Shown one piece after another: positions 25,419 through 32,934 of a stretch of 51,492 nt of DNA. Every line of letters starts with the position of its first letter. Within the stretch, counting starts at the first letter, position 1. The stretch is from NCBI GenBank assembly GCA_018223105.1, contig JAAEYY010000007.1, positions 8,263 through 59,754 of the forward strand, written 5' to 3'. This stretch comes from a bacterium. GTDB lineage: Bacteria; Bacteroidota; Bacteroidia; NS11-12g; UBA9320. A program made the translations under genes and the position numbers. The notes beneath the pieces were generated by a model. That model worked only from the letters and a program-made list of their open reading frames with translations. It did no database searches and was not told where the DNA came from.

Positions 25419-27136
25419 GAATAGCAGGAGCACTTCTAATACTATTGAGTATGGGCTTTCTTGTGAATGCTCAGATGAATTCTTACCAGCGCTATCATCA
25501 GACTTTATTTGATGAAATTTCACCAATAGGCTATAATCACTTCGCAGATTTGAAAGGCTTTGGCGCTGATTTAGTAATGAATTTACCTATTGAACACAAC
25601 ATAAGTCAGTGGAATAATGATGACATATCCAGAAACATGCATAGCACGGATTTCTTTTACAATGATTATACCCGTGGAAAGGTGGCTTTAAGTAATAGCT
25701 CTCTTTACGGGAGCTTAGCAAGTGTAGCATTGCGCTATCCCGGCTATTATCGCTCTTATGGAGGATCAAGACTTAATTGGAATGTAAAGGCAAATATGAA
25801 TTATGGATTCCAAGACAATGTGATTAATGTCAAAAACGAAAGAGTAGATCGATCACAAGTGCTTCAGAATTATGAATTCAGGACATTTCTTGGAAAAAAT
25901 AATTGGTCGGTAGAAGCTGATTATTTATATCTCCAACGTCGGCAGGAATCCTTTATAGGAGACCTAGACTATTACAGTAACATTTGGACTCAAGTTATTC
26001 ACGGTCTTGGTCGATATAAAATTACACCTAACCAAGATTTGACTTTGAACTTCAGTCGTCAAAGCTCATCTGGCAATGAGTCTATTGATACGGTAAGTTC
26101 ATGGGCAGAAAACACCTTTCATTATGACGAGTACCAGCAATTCACTGATGTTTATGCGCGATATGATTTACGAAGAGAAGATGAACGTGTACAATTCAAC
26201 TTGATCTATGAAAATGTCTTTCGTGAGGCTCTAGATACAATGTCGGAAAACAGATATGGAGCTAAAATATCCCTTGATAAAAAGTGGGGTGATGTATCCT
26301 TCAATTTCAATATGCGATCTCGGTATTTTACGGAAAATGGGTTTAAACATGAACCCGGGATACGACTAAACTATAATGGGAAGATCAAGGATAGCAGAAA
26401 GTTGAGGATAGGACTTAATATGCAGAGAGAAGTAATGAACAATAACCGTGGGTACTATTTATTTACTCGAAAGAACGATCTGCAGCGCAATATCTATTTG
26501 TTAGAAAAAGAATCAGCAAGCATTTTTGGCAGCCTCAATTTGTTGGAAGCGCTATCTCTTAACATTAACTCGACTTATGAAAATTGGAAATCACCTGCCG
26601 GTTTCGCTTTTGAAGAGGAACTTACAGATGAGGCAAGAATGATTAGAACCAGGTTCAGTTTGAACAAAGAAAGAAGGAACGGCTTGCTCAGCTCAAGACT
26701 TGATTATATCTATACGAAGACATTTGCCGGACTCGATAATTTGATTCCTGAACATGAAGGCGCCTTAATAATAACGAGTAAGAAGGTGTCTAATCCCGTG
26801 TATCATAATCTATGGTTCTCCTATTCCAACATGAGTTTCAGTCTGGAAGAACATTTCCGATCCGAAAGTAATTTGATCTTTTTCGGTGATGAAGCGCGGA
26901 TGCAAACCGTTGATATTCCCGGTTTATTCTTTACAGATTTCCACGTTGAGTTTTCACTCTCTAAGGACCAATCGTATCGATATAGAAATGAGTTGAGCTT
27001 GAAATTTAGTGCTTTAAATATTTTTGGATTTAATCAGATCAAAGACTTTAGAGAATTATCGGTAGGACCTTTCGTGCAAACAAAGTTTATGAGGTATGAG
27101 CCACAGATGTTGTTTAAGCTTCAATATAAAATTTAG
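25415..27136 (+). CDS. Outer-membrane barrel protein paired with the macroglobulin-like protein
   Basis: The 573-residue protein starts at a TTG (MRIAGALLILLSMGFLVNAQ is a signal peptide) that overlaps the stop of the macroglobulin gene by 4 nt. The remainder is rich in tyrosine, aromatic and alternating strands (LNWNVKANMNYGFQDNVINV, WSVEADYLYLQRRQESFIGD, VSFNFNMRSRYFTENGFKHE, LKFSALNIFGFNQIKDFREL) and ends in LFKLQYKI. This pattern suggests a large beta-barrel of the outer membrane without a plug domain. No family is recognised. Position and coupling suggest that it anchors or supports the macroglobulin-like protein (inference). Confidence 0.7.
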   Translation: MRIAGALLILLSMGFLVNAQMNSYQRYHQTLFDEISPIGYNHFADLKGFGADLVMNLPIEHNISQWNNDDISRNMHSTDFFYNDYTRGKVALSNSSLYGSLASVALRYPGYYRSYGGSRLNWNVKANMNYGFQDNVINVKNERVDRSQVLQNYEFRTFLGKNNWSVEADYLYLQRRQESFIGDLDYYSNIWTQVIHGLGRYKITPNQDLTLNFSRQSSSGNESIDTVSSWAENTFHYDEYQQFTDVYARYDLRREDERVQFNLIYENVFREALDTMSENRYGAKISLDKKWGDVSFNFNMRSRYFTENGFKHEPGIRLNYNGKIKDSRKLRIGLNMQREVMNNNRGYYLFTRKNDLQRNIYLLEKESASIFGSLNLLEALSLNINSTYENWKSPAGFAFEEELTDEARMIRTRFSLNKERRNGLLSSRLDYIYTKTFAGLDNLIPEHEGALIITSKKVSNPVYHNLWFSYSNMSFSLEEHFRSESNLIFFGDEARMQTVDIPGLFFTDFHVEFSLSKDQSYRYRNELSLKFSALNIFGFNQIKDFRELSVGPFVQTKFMRYEPQMLFKLQYKI

Positions 27137-27181
27137 GCACTGAATTCATCAAAGGAGAAATAAAATATTGACCTTTGAGGC

Positions 27182-28909
27182 TTGAATAAGATTGAAGCGC
27201 TGAAATCTATTGCAGAAATAAAGGAGATGTCTGAAAATGAATTAATTGCATTTTCGGAGCAGGTCAGAACCTTTTTTATTGAAACCATTTTACAGAATGG
27301 CGGACATTTTAGCGCCAATCTCGGAGTAGTAGAGCTTACTTTAGCGTTGCTTAAAAGCTTTGATTTTCAGAAGGATAAGCTGGTCTGGGATGTAGGTCAT
27401 CAATCCTACATTTACAAACTACTCACAGATCGTTTTGATCAGTTTAGCAGCATAAGAAATAAAGGTGGTTTGAGCGGTTTTCCTAAAATGGAGGAAAGTT
27501 CCTATGATCATTTTGGTACAGGACACAGTTCAACTTCAATATCCGCGATTTTAGGCTACGCCGAATCCGCTTACATCAGCAGAAATAAAAGAAAACACAT
27601 AGCAGTTATTGGCGATGGTAGTTTGAGCGGTGGGATGGCTTTTGAAGCCTTGAACAATTTGGGTAAGTCGAAAGCAGACGTATTAGTTATTGTAAATGAC
27701 AATAAGATGGGGATCGATCCAAATACGGGCGCAATGACCCACCATCTTTCTGAAATCGAAGCTGCAGATCCCAATATTTTTGAAAATTTGGGATTGTTTT
27801 ATAAAGGACCGATTGATGGTCATGACATCGGAGCTTTGCTTTCTTCGCTCTCTGAACTAGAGAAAAGGGAAGGGCCTAAAATTCTCCATATTAAAACGAT
27901 CAAAGGCAAGGGCTATGAGCCTGCTGAGCGCGAGCAAACCAAATGGCATAGCGTTAAATATGTGAAGATTGAACCGGGTAGAAAACCTGATGAGCCCAAG
28001 CCGGAGCGCATTCAAGATGTGTTTGGGAATAAACTATTGGAATTAGCACAACGCGATGAAAGGGTGATAGGAATAACACCTGCTATGCCTAGCGGTAGTT
28101 CCATGAAGATTATGATGGAGGCTTTTCCAAATCGAGTTTTTGATGTTGGAATTGCAGAGCAACATGCCGTAACCTTTGCTGCCGGACTCGCTTTAGACGG
28201 GAAACGACCTTTTTGTCATATCTATTCCTCTTTCGCTCAAAGGGCCTATGATCAGATCATTCACGATGTAGCACTTCAAAAAATTCCGGTAATATTTTGT
28301 TTGGATAGGGCAGGTTTAGCAGGCGAAGATGGACCCACGCATCACGGAGTTTTTGACCTTGCATACTTGAATCCAATCCCAAACCTTGTAATTCTGGCAC
28401 CAATGGATGCGCAGGAGTTGGAGGATATGATGGAATGGGCATACTCTTATGAAGAAGGTCCTGTGGTGATTCGATATCCCAAAGGGGATCAAGTGAGAAT
28501 GCCAAGAAGTTCTGAATCAATCGAGCTTGGGAAACCCCGTTGGATTCAGAAAGGGAAAGAAAACATAGTGTTAAGCTTGGGAACGGTAGGAAATGAGGTA
28601 AGCGAAGCACTTCAAGATAATGAGCTTAATAATTGGTCTCATGTAGATCTTCGATTTTTAAAGACTTTAGATAAAAAAGTGATTCGGGAGATATTCTCAG
28701 ATTACAAAAGAATTGTGACAATTGAAGATGGAGTGCTGAGCGGTGGTCTAGCTTCTGTTATTTCATCCTATGCAGCCGAAATGAAGTACAAAGGTGAAAT
28801 AGAATCACTGGGAATTCCCGATGAATTTAGTCCTCATGGAAGTATTGAAGAGTTGAAACTGCTCTACGGATTGGATTCAGAATCTATTTCAAATCACCTT
28901 AAAAAATAA
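27182..28909 (+). CDS. dxs: 1-deoxy-D-xylulose-5-phosphate synthase, compact form
   Basis: Dxs condenses pyruvate and glyceraldehyde 3-phosphate, the first step of the MEP isoprenoid pathway. Landmarks are NGGHFSANLGVVELTLALL, WDVGHQSYIYKLLT, GTGHSSTSISAILGYA, the thiamine diphosphate motif GDGSLSGGMAFEALNN with VNDNKMGID, FDVGIAEQHAVTFAAGLALD with the catalytic Glu, and DRAGLAGEDGPTHHGVFDLA. The 575 residues are about 50 shorter than usual, because the stretch between MTHHLSEIEAADPN and FENLGLFYKGPIDGHD that normally holds about 45 extra residues is missing. The start is TTG at 27182, 45 nt after the barrel gene. Confidence 0.93.
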   Translation: MNKIEALKSIAEIKEMSENELIAFSEQVRTFFIETILQNGGHFSANLGVVELTLALLKSFDFQKDKLVWDVGHQSYIYKLLTDRFDQFSSIRNKGGLSGFPKMEESSYDHFGTGHSSTSISAILGYAESAYISRNKRKHIAVIGDGSLSGGMAFEALNNLGKSKADVLVIVNDNKMGIDPNTGAMTHHLSEIEAADPNIFENLGLFYKGPIDGHDIGALLSSLSELEKREGPKILHIKTIKGKGYEPAEREQTKWHSVKYVKIEPGRKPDEPKPERIQDVFGNKLLELAQRDERVIGITPAMPSGSSMKIMMEAFPNRVFDVGIAEQHAVTFAAGLALDGKRPFCHIYSSFAQRAYDQIIHDVALQKIPVIFCLDRAGLAGEDGPTHHGVFDLAYLNPIPNLVILAPMDAQELEDMMEWAYSYEEGPVVIRYPKGDQVRMPRSSESIELGKPRWIQKGKENIVLSLGTVGNEVSEALQDNELNNWSHVDLRFLKTLDKKVIREIFSDYKRIVTIEDGVLSGGLASVISSYAAEMKYKGEIESLGIPDEFSPHGSIEELKLLYGLDSESISNHLKK

Positions 28910-28910
28910 A

Positions 28911-28932
28911 GGCAAGGACTCTCGCCCTTGCC
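28911..28932 (-). terminator. Terminator of the T9SS gene at 28957
   Basis: GGCAAGG (28911-28917) pairs with CCTTGCC (28926-28932). The T-rich tract (TTTATTTTTT) is on the minus strand, so it mainly ends the minus-strand transcript; dxs on the plus strand ends 2 nt before the hairpin and may share it. Confidence 0.75.
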
Positions 28933-28956
28933 CTCGACATAGACTAGTTAATTTTC

Positions 28957-30099
28957 TTAGTGGCGGACTACGATCTTTCTGCTTTCCACTTGACCGCTGT
29001 GAAATTTCAGTTTTAGGAAGTAAATCCCTCCTTCAATATCATAGGTAGGTATTTGTGGGTTTAAATTTTCTAAACTATTTACCTTTTTCACTAATTGGCC
29101 ATTCATATCGTATACTTCAACAGTAGAAACTGCCATATTCGACTGAATATTAAGGTGGTTATTGGCAGGTACAGGGAATATTCTGAAATCTGCTATTGGT
29201 AAATTAGGTAGACTATTAGTAGTTTGGTAGATGTAATCAAACTTAAACTGGTTGGTCCAATTGCCGCTACCGGCATAAATCTGGTTGATTTCATAGTCGG
29301 TATCACCATCATTATCATAAGTTATTTGAGTTCTATTGTTAGGGAACCATGCTTGTGAAGCCTGACTCCATTGAGAAGTTACTATTGAGTCTCTTTTGCC
29401 ATCTGCGTTATAGCCGTAATCATATCTCAAATAAGTGAGATACACTCCTCCTGAGGGATTCCAGTAATCCGTAATTTCATGAGTAAGTTGGTCGCTTCCA
29501 TTGTAGTGGTAATGTGTTCTTGCATTTAATGCCCAATTATTCGAACTCCATACATAAACATATTGAGTATCGATATCTCCCTTGGAGTTGTAAACAATAT
29601 CAAATTTTGAGTATTTGAGGGTCATGCCGCCCTCGTAGGTTGTCTTACTAGAAACAAGCCCATCGTTATTAACTTCAGACACTTCTACAAATCCTGTATC
29701 CCAGTGTTGCGTATTTTTATTCCAGGTATAACTCACAATTCTAAAAAGGAAATCAACAGTGCTCGATCCAACTACTGTGGTAGCATAGGTATTGTGAATT
29801 TTAGTTTGCGGTATTACCGCCATTTCATTTTGATCGTAAGAATGAACTTCATATGTTTTTACTCTTCCTTGGGCATCTTCACGTATAAACTCTTGACGCA
29901 CCATTATGGGGTTGCCGGAACTGATATTATTTTGTGTAATAACAGTCGAGTCACCGTTCAGGAAATATTCGTAATCTTCTTCTGCAACTTGTGACCAAGA
30001 CCCGCTCCAAGCACTAATGTTGCGGCTATCTAAGGTCTTTTGGGCAAAAGCAATAAATGTAAAAATGGAAAGTGTTAATGTAAGTATTGTCTTAATCAT
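28957..30099 (-). CDS. T9SS type A sorting-domain protein
   Basis: The 380-residue protein has a signal peptide (MIKTILTLTLSIFTFIAFAQ). The body has repeated tyrosine- and asparagine-rich strands of the Y..NG..D....YT.NG..W type (for example YNADGKRDSIVTSQW, YDNDGDTDYEINQIY), which resemble the RHS-like or YD-repeat surface proteins of Bacteroidota. The type A sorting tail begins FRIFPVPANNHLNIQS and continues VEVYDMNGQLVKKVNS, ending YFLKLKFHSGQVESRKIVVRH. Secreted through T9SS. Function unknown. Ends at a terminator shared with dxs. Confidence 0.85.
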   Translation of the reverse strand: MIKTILTLTLSIFTFIAFAQKTLDSRNISAWSGSWSQVAEEDYEYFLNGDSTVITQNNISSGNPIMVRQEFIREDAQGRVKTYEVHSYDQNEMAVIPQTKIHNTYATTVVGSSTVDFLFRIVSYTWNKNTQHWDTGFVEVSEVNNDGLVSSKTTYEGGMTLKYSKFDIVYNSKGDIDTQYVYVWSSNNWALNARTHYHYNGSDQLTHEITDYWNPSGGVYLTYLRYDYGYNADGKRDSIVTSQWSQASQAWFPNNRTQITYDNDGDTDYEINQIYAGSGNWTNQFKFDYIYQTTNSLPNLPIADFRIFPVPANNHLNIQSNMAVSTVEVYDMNGQLVKKVNSLENLNPQIPTYDIEGGIYFLKLKFHSGQVESRKIVVRH

Positions 30100-30167
30100 G
30101 TAAATCTAATTTTCTTACATGACAAACCCATGACGTATAAAATACGTTGCGTGAGAGTTAAGAAAAA

Positions 30168-30959
30168 TTAAAGATCCTTTGCTTGAGCAACTAGTTCCGC
30201 GAGGTCTAGCACTTCGACTTTGTCTTCAGAATTTTCGTGTTTAACACCATCTCCGAGCATAGTAGTGCAAAATGGGCAATTGGCAGAAATGATATTTGCA
30301 CCTGTTGCAAGAGCCTCTTCCGTACGTTCAATATTTACCTCTTTTTTCCCTTCTTCTGCTTCTTTAAACATCTGAGCACCTCCGGCACCGCAGCAAAGTC
30401 CATTTTTTCTGCAGCGTTTCATCTCAACCAACTCGGCATCTAAAGCTTCAAGAATTCTTCTTGGAGCGTCATATACTCCATTGGCTCTGCCCAGATAGCA
30501 GCTGTCGTGATAGGTGATTTTTCTTCCTTTAAAAGCTCCTTCACCAAAAGTCAACTTGCCATCGTCTATCAACTCTTGAAGAAGTTGAGTGTGGTGCATT
30601 ACTTCATATTTACCTCCTAATTCAGGGTATTCATTTTTAATGGTATTGAAGCAATGCGGACAGGTAGTTACGATTTTAGTAATTTCATATGCATTCAGCG
30701 TAGCGATATTGGCCATTGCTTGCATCTGAAATAAAAATTCGTTTCCTGCTCTTTTCGCAGGGTCGCCGGTACAGGTTTCTTCCGTGCCTAAAATGGCATA
30801 TTTTATACCGGTATGATGTAATATTTTAACAAAAGCTTTGGTGATTTTCTGTGCGCGTTCATCAAAACTTCCGGCACATCCTACCCAAAATAATATATCC
30901 GGCTTCTCGCCTTGAGCCACCATTTCAGCAACTGTTGGTACTTTTATTCCTTCGCTCAT
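30168..30959 (-). CDS. CCG-domain Fe-S protein (HdrB/GlpC-like)
   Basis: The 263-residue protein has two CCG-type cysteine clusters: WVGCAGSFDERAQKI and TTCPHCFNTIKNEYPELGG in the first, then YHDSCYLGRANGVYDAPR, LCCGAGGAQMFKEAEEG and CPFCTTMLGDG in the second. These match HdrB-type heterodisulfide-reductase-like subunits that hold unusual [4Fe-4S] clusters and are also in GlpC and LutA/LldF proteins. It overlaps the membrane Fe-S gene by 4 nt (ATGA), which encodes its partner. Together they would pass electrons between a cytoplasmic donor and a membrane quinone pool; donor unknown. Confidence 0.88.
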   Translation of the reverse strand: MSEGIKVPTVAEMVAQGEKPDILFWVGCAGSFDERAQKITKAFVKILHHTGIKYAILGTEETCTGDPAKRAGNEFLFQMQAMANIATLNAYEITKIVTTCPHCFNTIKNEYPELGGKYEVMHHTQLLQELIDDGKLTFGEGAFKGRKITYHDSCYLGRANGVYDAPRRILEALDAELVEMKRCRKNGLCCGAGGAQMFKEAEEGKKEVNIERTEEALATGANIISANCPFCTTMLGDGVKHENSEDKVEVLDLAELVAQAKDL

Positions 30960-32260
30960 ATTTCCTTGGTCCAGTTAGCGCGATCGGCAGGAGAGAATTG
31001 CCATGGCGCCTGATTGTTTTCAATGTTAGTATTCATCATATTCAACTCGTTGGGAGCTTCTGCTTTTTCCATCACAAGGTATTGTCTCATACCGTAAATG
31101 ATCTCAACGGGGTTGATATTCACAGGGCAAGCTTCAACACATGCATTACATGTAGTACAAGCCCAAAGTTCTTCTTTGCTTATTAAGTCGTGGAGTGAGC
31201 TTCCATCGTGGTATTCAGAACCTAATCTGTCTTTTTCTTTTCCAAGCTGCTCCGCTCTATCACGAGTATCCATCATGATCTTACGCGGAGATAGTTTTTT
31301 GCCGGTGATATTGGCTGGACAAACAGAAGTACATCTACCACATTCTGTACAGGTGTATGCATCGAGCATGTTCTTCCAGGTGAGATCGGTAACATCATTT
31401 ACACCAAATTTCTCAGGTGGAGGTGCATTTGGATCTGCCGATGAAGGGTCGAGCATGAGTTTTACTTCATTGGTCACCTCCGGCATATTGCTGAACTCAC
31501 CTGCAGGTTGGAGTCGTGAGTAATAGGTGTTTGGGAATGCCAGGAAGATATGTAAATGCTTGCTGAAAGGGATGTAGTTCAGGAAAGCCAAAATTCCCAG
31601 GATATGTGCCCACCATAGAACACGTTCAAAAACGATAAGTGTGCTAATAGAAAAAGGCTCAAAAAATGGAACCAAGAATTGCGAAACCGGGAATGAACCC
31701 GCTGCAATGTAGTGGTCGGCACCTTTAGCTTGAAGTACTTGGTCGGCAGCATTCATTTTAAGGAGGGCGGCCATAAGTACAATTTCTATGAGCAGGATAT
31801 AGGTGGCATCTTTAGAAGGCCAGCCTTTCATTTCTACAGAGTGAAAACGTGGTATTTTCTGAATCCATCTTCTGGTTAAGAAGAAAATGCAGGATAGCAG
31901 AACGAGTAGGGCTAGAATTTCGAAAAATCCTATGGCAACATCATACACCGGACCTAGAAAAGCGAGAACCCGGTGGGTTCCAAATATCCCATCAATCAGG
32001 ATTTCGAGGACCTCAATGTTGATAAGAATAAAACCGACATAGATTAATATGTGCAGAATCCCTGCAATGGGTCGCACCACCATTTTTTGTTGGCCCAGCG
32101 CCACGCGGATCATGGTTTTCCAGCGTTCGGGTTTATTGTCGTTGATTTCTTTGTCTTTTCCGAGGAAGATATTTCTACGGATTCGTTTCACGGATTTGGT
32201 GAAGAAGAAAATTGCTACACCGAGTACGATTACGAAAAGAATTTGTTCTAGATATTGCAT
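30956..32260 (-). CDS. Membrane-anchored dicluster [4Fe-4S] protein (HdrC/NarI-like)
   Basis: The 434-residue protein has a membrane part with about five helices (FVIVLGVAIFFFTKS, ILHILIYVGFILINIEVLEI, FFEILALLVLLSCIFFLTR, ATYILLIEIVLMAALLKM, WWAHILGILAFLNYIPFSK), similar to the heme-bearing NarI/HdrE fold; conserved histidines lie in two helices. The C-terminal cytoplasmic domain has two ferredoxin motifs, CTECGRCTSVCPANI and CTTCNACVEACPVNI. It pairs with the CCG protein. The pair is found in many Bacteroidota, sometimes near electron-transfer flavoprotein genes; no such gene is in this window. Confidence 0.88.
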   Translation of the reverse strand: MQYLEQILFVIVLGVAIFFFTKSVKRIRRNIFLGKDKEINDNKPERWKTMIRVALGQQKMVVRPIAGILHILIYVGFILINIEVLEILIDGIFGTHRVLAFLGPVYDVAIGFFEILALLVLLSCIFFLTRRWIQKIPRFHSVEMKGWPSKDATYILLIEIVLMAALLKMNAADQVLQAKGADHYIAAGSFPVSQFLVPFFEPFSISTLIVFERVLWWAHILGILAFLNYIPFSKHLHIFLAFPNTYYSRLQPAGEFSNMPEVTNEVKLMLDPSSADPNAPPPEKFGVNDVTDLTWKNMLDAYTCTECGRCTSVCPANITGKKLSPRKIMMDTRDRAEQLGKEKDRLGSEYHDGSSLHDLISKEELWACTTCNACVEACPVNINPVEIIYGMRQYLVMEKAEAPNELNMMNTNIENNQAPWQFSPADRANWTKEI

Positions 32261-32328
32261 ACAGGAAACGTCTCAAAATTAATAGAAATAATCCGATAGC
32301 CTAGATTGAAATTTTACTCAATTTTTTG

Positions 32329-32360
32329 TTGGTTATTGGAATGATATTATGTTATCTTCG
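32329..32360 (+). promoter_or_regulatory. Promoter of the tRNA-Phe region
   Basis: TTG (32329-32331) and TATCTTCG (32353-32360; one mismatch from TAnnTTTG) are 21 nt apart and are followed by CAGCC. The TATCTT-GCAGCC pattern is common in front of Flavobacteriia rRNA and tRNA genes. A transcript would begin near 32366 and run through the repeat modules to tRNA-Phe, with a leader of about 400 nt. Confidence 0.5.
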
Positions 32361-32434
32361 CAGCCTCGTTTTTTGAAACAGAATTCAAGTCAAGTAATAT
32401 CCAAACTTTTGGAACCTGTAAAATGGAGATAAGT

Positions 32435-32461
32435 TTGGTGCCCGCCTGACGGCAGGCAGGC
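32435..32461 (+). repeat. Module 0: TTGGTGC head followed by a GC-rich hairpin
   Basis: TTGGTGC, identical to the first bases of the later modules, is followed by a hairpin of GCCTG (32444-32448) and CAGGC (32453-32457) with loop ACGG. It is 50 nt before the next module. The GC-rich hairpin has no resemblance to the later ones. Similar GCCTGACGGCAGGC sequences occur as dispersed repeats in Bacteroidota. Confidence 0.5.
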
Positions 32462-32484
32462 TTGATATTTGAAATTTTACAAGC

Positions 32485-32697
32485 TTGGTGCGGTCAAGAC
32501 GATTCTTACGATCTGCGATCTACAGAATGTCTCGATCCACATATTGTGAAATAAATTGGTGCGGTCAAGATGATTCTTACGATCTGCGATCTACAGAATG
32601 TCCTGAACACACACAAAAAGATAAAATTGGTGCGGTCAAGACGATTCTTACGATCTGCGATCTACAGAATGTCCTGAACACACACATAAAGATAAAA
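32485..32697 (+). repeat. Three direct repeats of 71 nt with tRNA-like head and long hairpin
   Basis: Units start at 32485, 32556 and 32627. Each has TTGGTGCGGT at its head, identical to the 5' end of tRNA-Phe at 32767 (GGTGCGGT). A hairpin follows: TCAAGAC pairs with GTCCTGA (one A/C mismatch; altered in unit 1), ATTCT pairs with AGAAT, and GATC pairs with GATC around the loop TGC. Units 2 and 3 differ at 2 of 71 positions. The spacers are near-identical between units 2 and 3, so this is not a CRISPR array. Probably transcribed from the promoter at 32329. Confidence 0.8.
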
Positions 32698-32699
32698 TT

Positions 32700-32750
32700 G
32701 GTGCGGTATCCGCCAGCTGGCGGAAAAGGACTGAAAATCCCCACCCACAA
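32700..32750 (+). pseudogene. tRNA-Phe remnant with D-arm replaced by a palindrome
   Basis: It starts 71 nt after the third repeat's equivalent base. It keeps GGTGCGGTA (5' acceptor), AAAGGACTGAAAATCC (the tRNA-Phe anticodon arm with GAA) and a degenerate CCACCCACAAT (3' acceptor). The D-arm is replaced by the perfect 16-nt palindrome TCCGCCAGCTGGCGGA (32709-32724), and the variable and T arms are absent. It cannot form a normal tRNA. Confidence 0.75.
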
Positions 32751-32766
32751 TTAGTAAATATCAAAT

Positions 32767-32839
32767 GGTGCGGTAGCTCAGTTGGTAGAGCAAAGGACTG
32801 AAAATCCTTGTGTCGGCGGTTCGATCCCGCCCCACACCA
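32767..32839 (+). tRNA. tRNA-Phe (GAA)
   Basis: A complete 73-nt cloverleaf: acceptor GGTGCGG/CCACACC, D-arm GCTC-AGTTGGTA-GAGC, anticodon arm AAGGA-CTGAAAA-TCCTT with anticodon GAA at 32800-32802, variable GTGTC, T-arm GGCGG-TTCGATC-CCGCC and discriminator A. CCA is not encoded. The acceptor has one C/A mismatch at pair 5:68; a T at position 5 would restore the pair. The C is shared with the heads of the upstream modules. Otherwise the tRNA looks functional. Confidence 0.95.
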
Positions 32840-32895
32840 CAATACAGCATGAGCAGGAGATTCGAGCAAGAACGCAAATCTCCTGCTGTATTGCT
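32840..32895 (+). terminator. Long hairpin after tRNA-Phe, likely terminator or processing signal
   Basis: CAATACAGC (32840-32848) pairs with GCTGTATTG (32885-32893), and AGGAGATT (32855-32862) pairs with AATCTCCT (32877-32884). A 6-nt bulge lies on the 5' side and the loop is 14 nt. It starts at the base after the tRNA. A pyrimidine-rich stretch follows, but there is no long T run. Confidence 0.65.
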
Positions 32896-32934
32896 CTCTT
32901 CACTCACTCTCAAACTCACACTCTTTCTTGATTT

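Noticed and set aside
28257-28610. Minus-strand open frame of 117 codons inside dxs
   Set aside because: Antisense to conserved Dxs motifs, with no independent start signal or protein features.
31098-31523. Plus-strand open frame of 141 codons inside the Fe-S membrane gene
   Set aside because: Antisense to the cysteine-rich domain with a Ser-rich composition; it is a shadow frame.
32485-32697. Possible CRISPR array (47-nt repeat, 24-nt spacer)
   Set aside because: The spacers of units 2 and 3 are nearly the same, the heads match tRNA-Phe, there are only three units and no cas gene is near.
32485-32754. An open frame of about 89 codons across the repeat array
   Set aside because: It is made almost wholly of the 71-nt repeats read in shifting frames (71 is not a multiple of 3) and has no coding signature.
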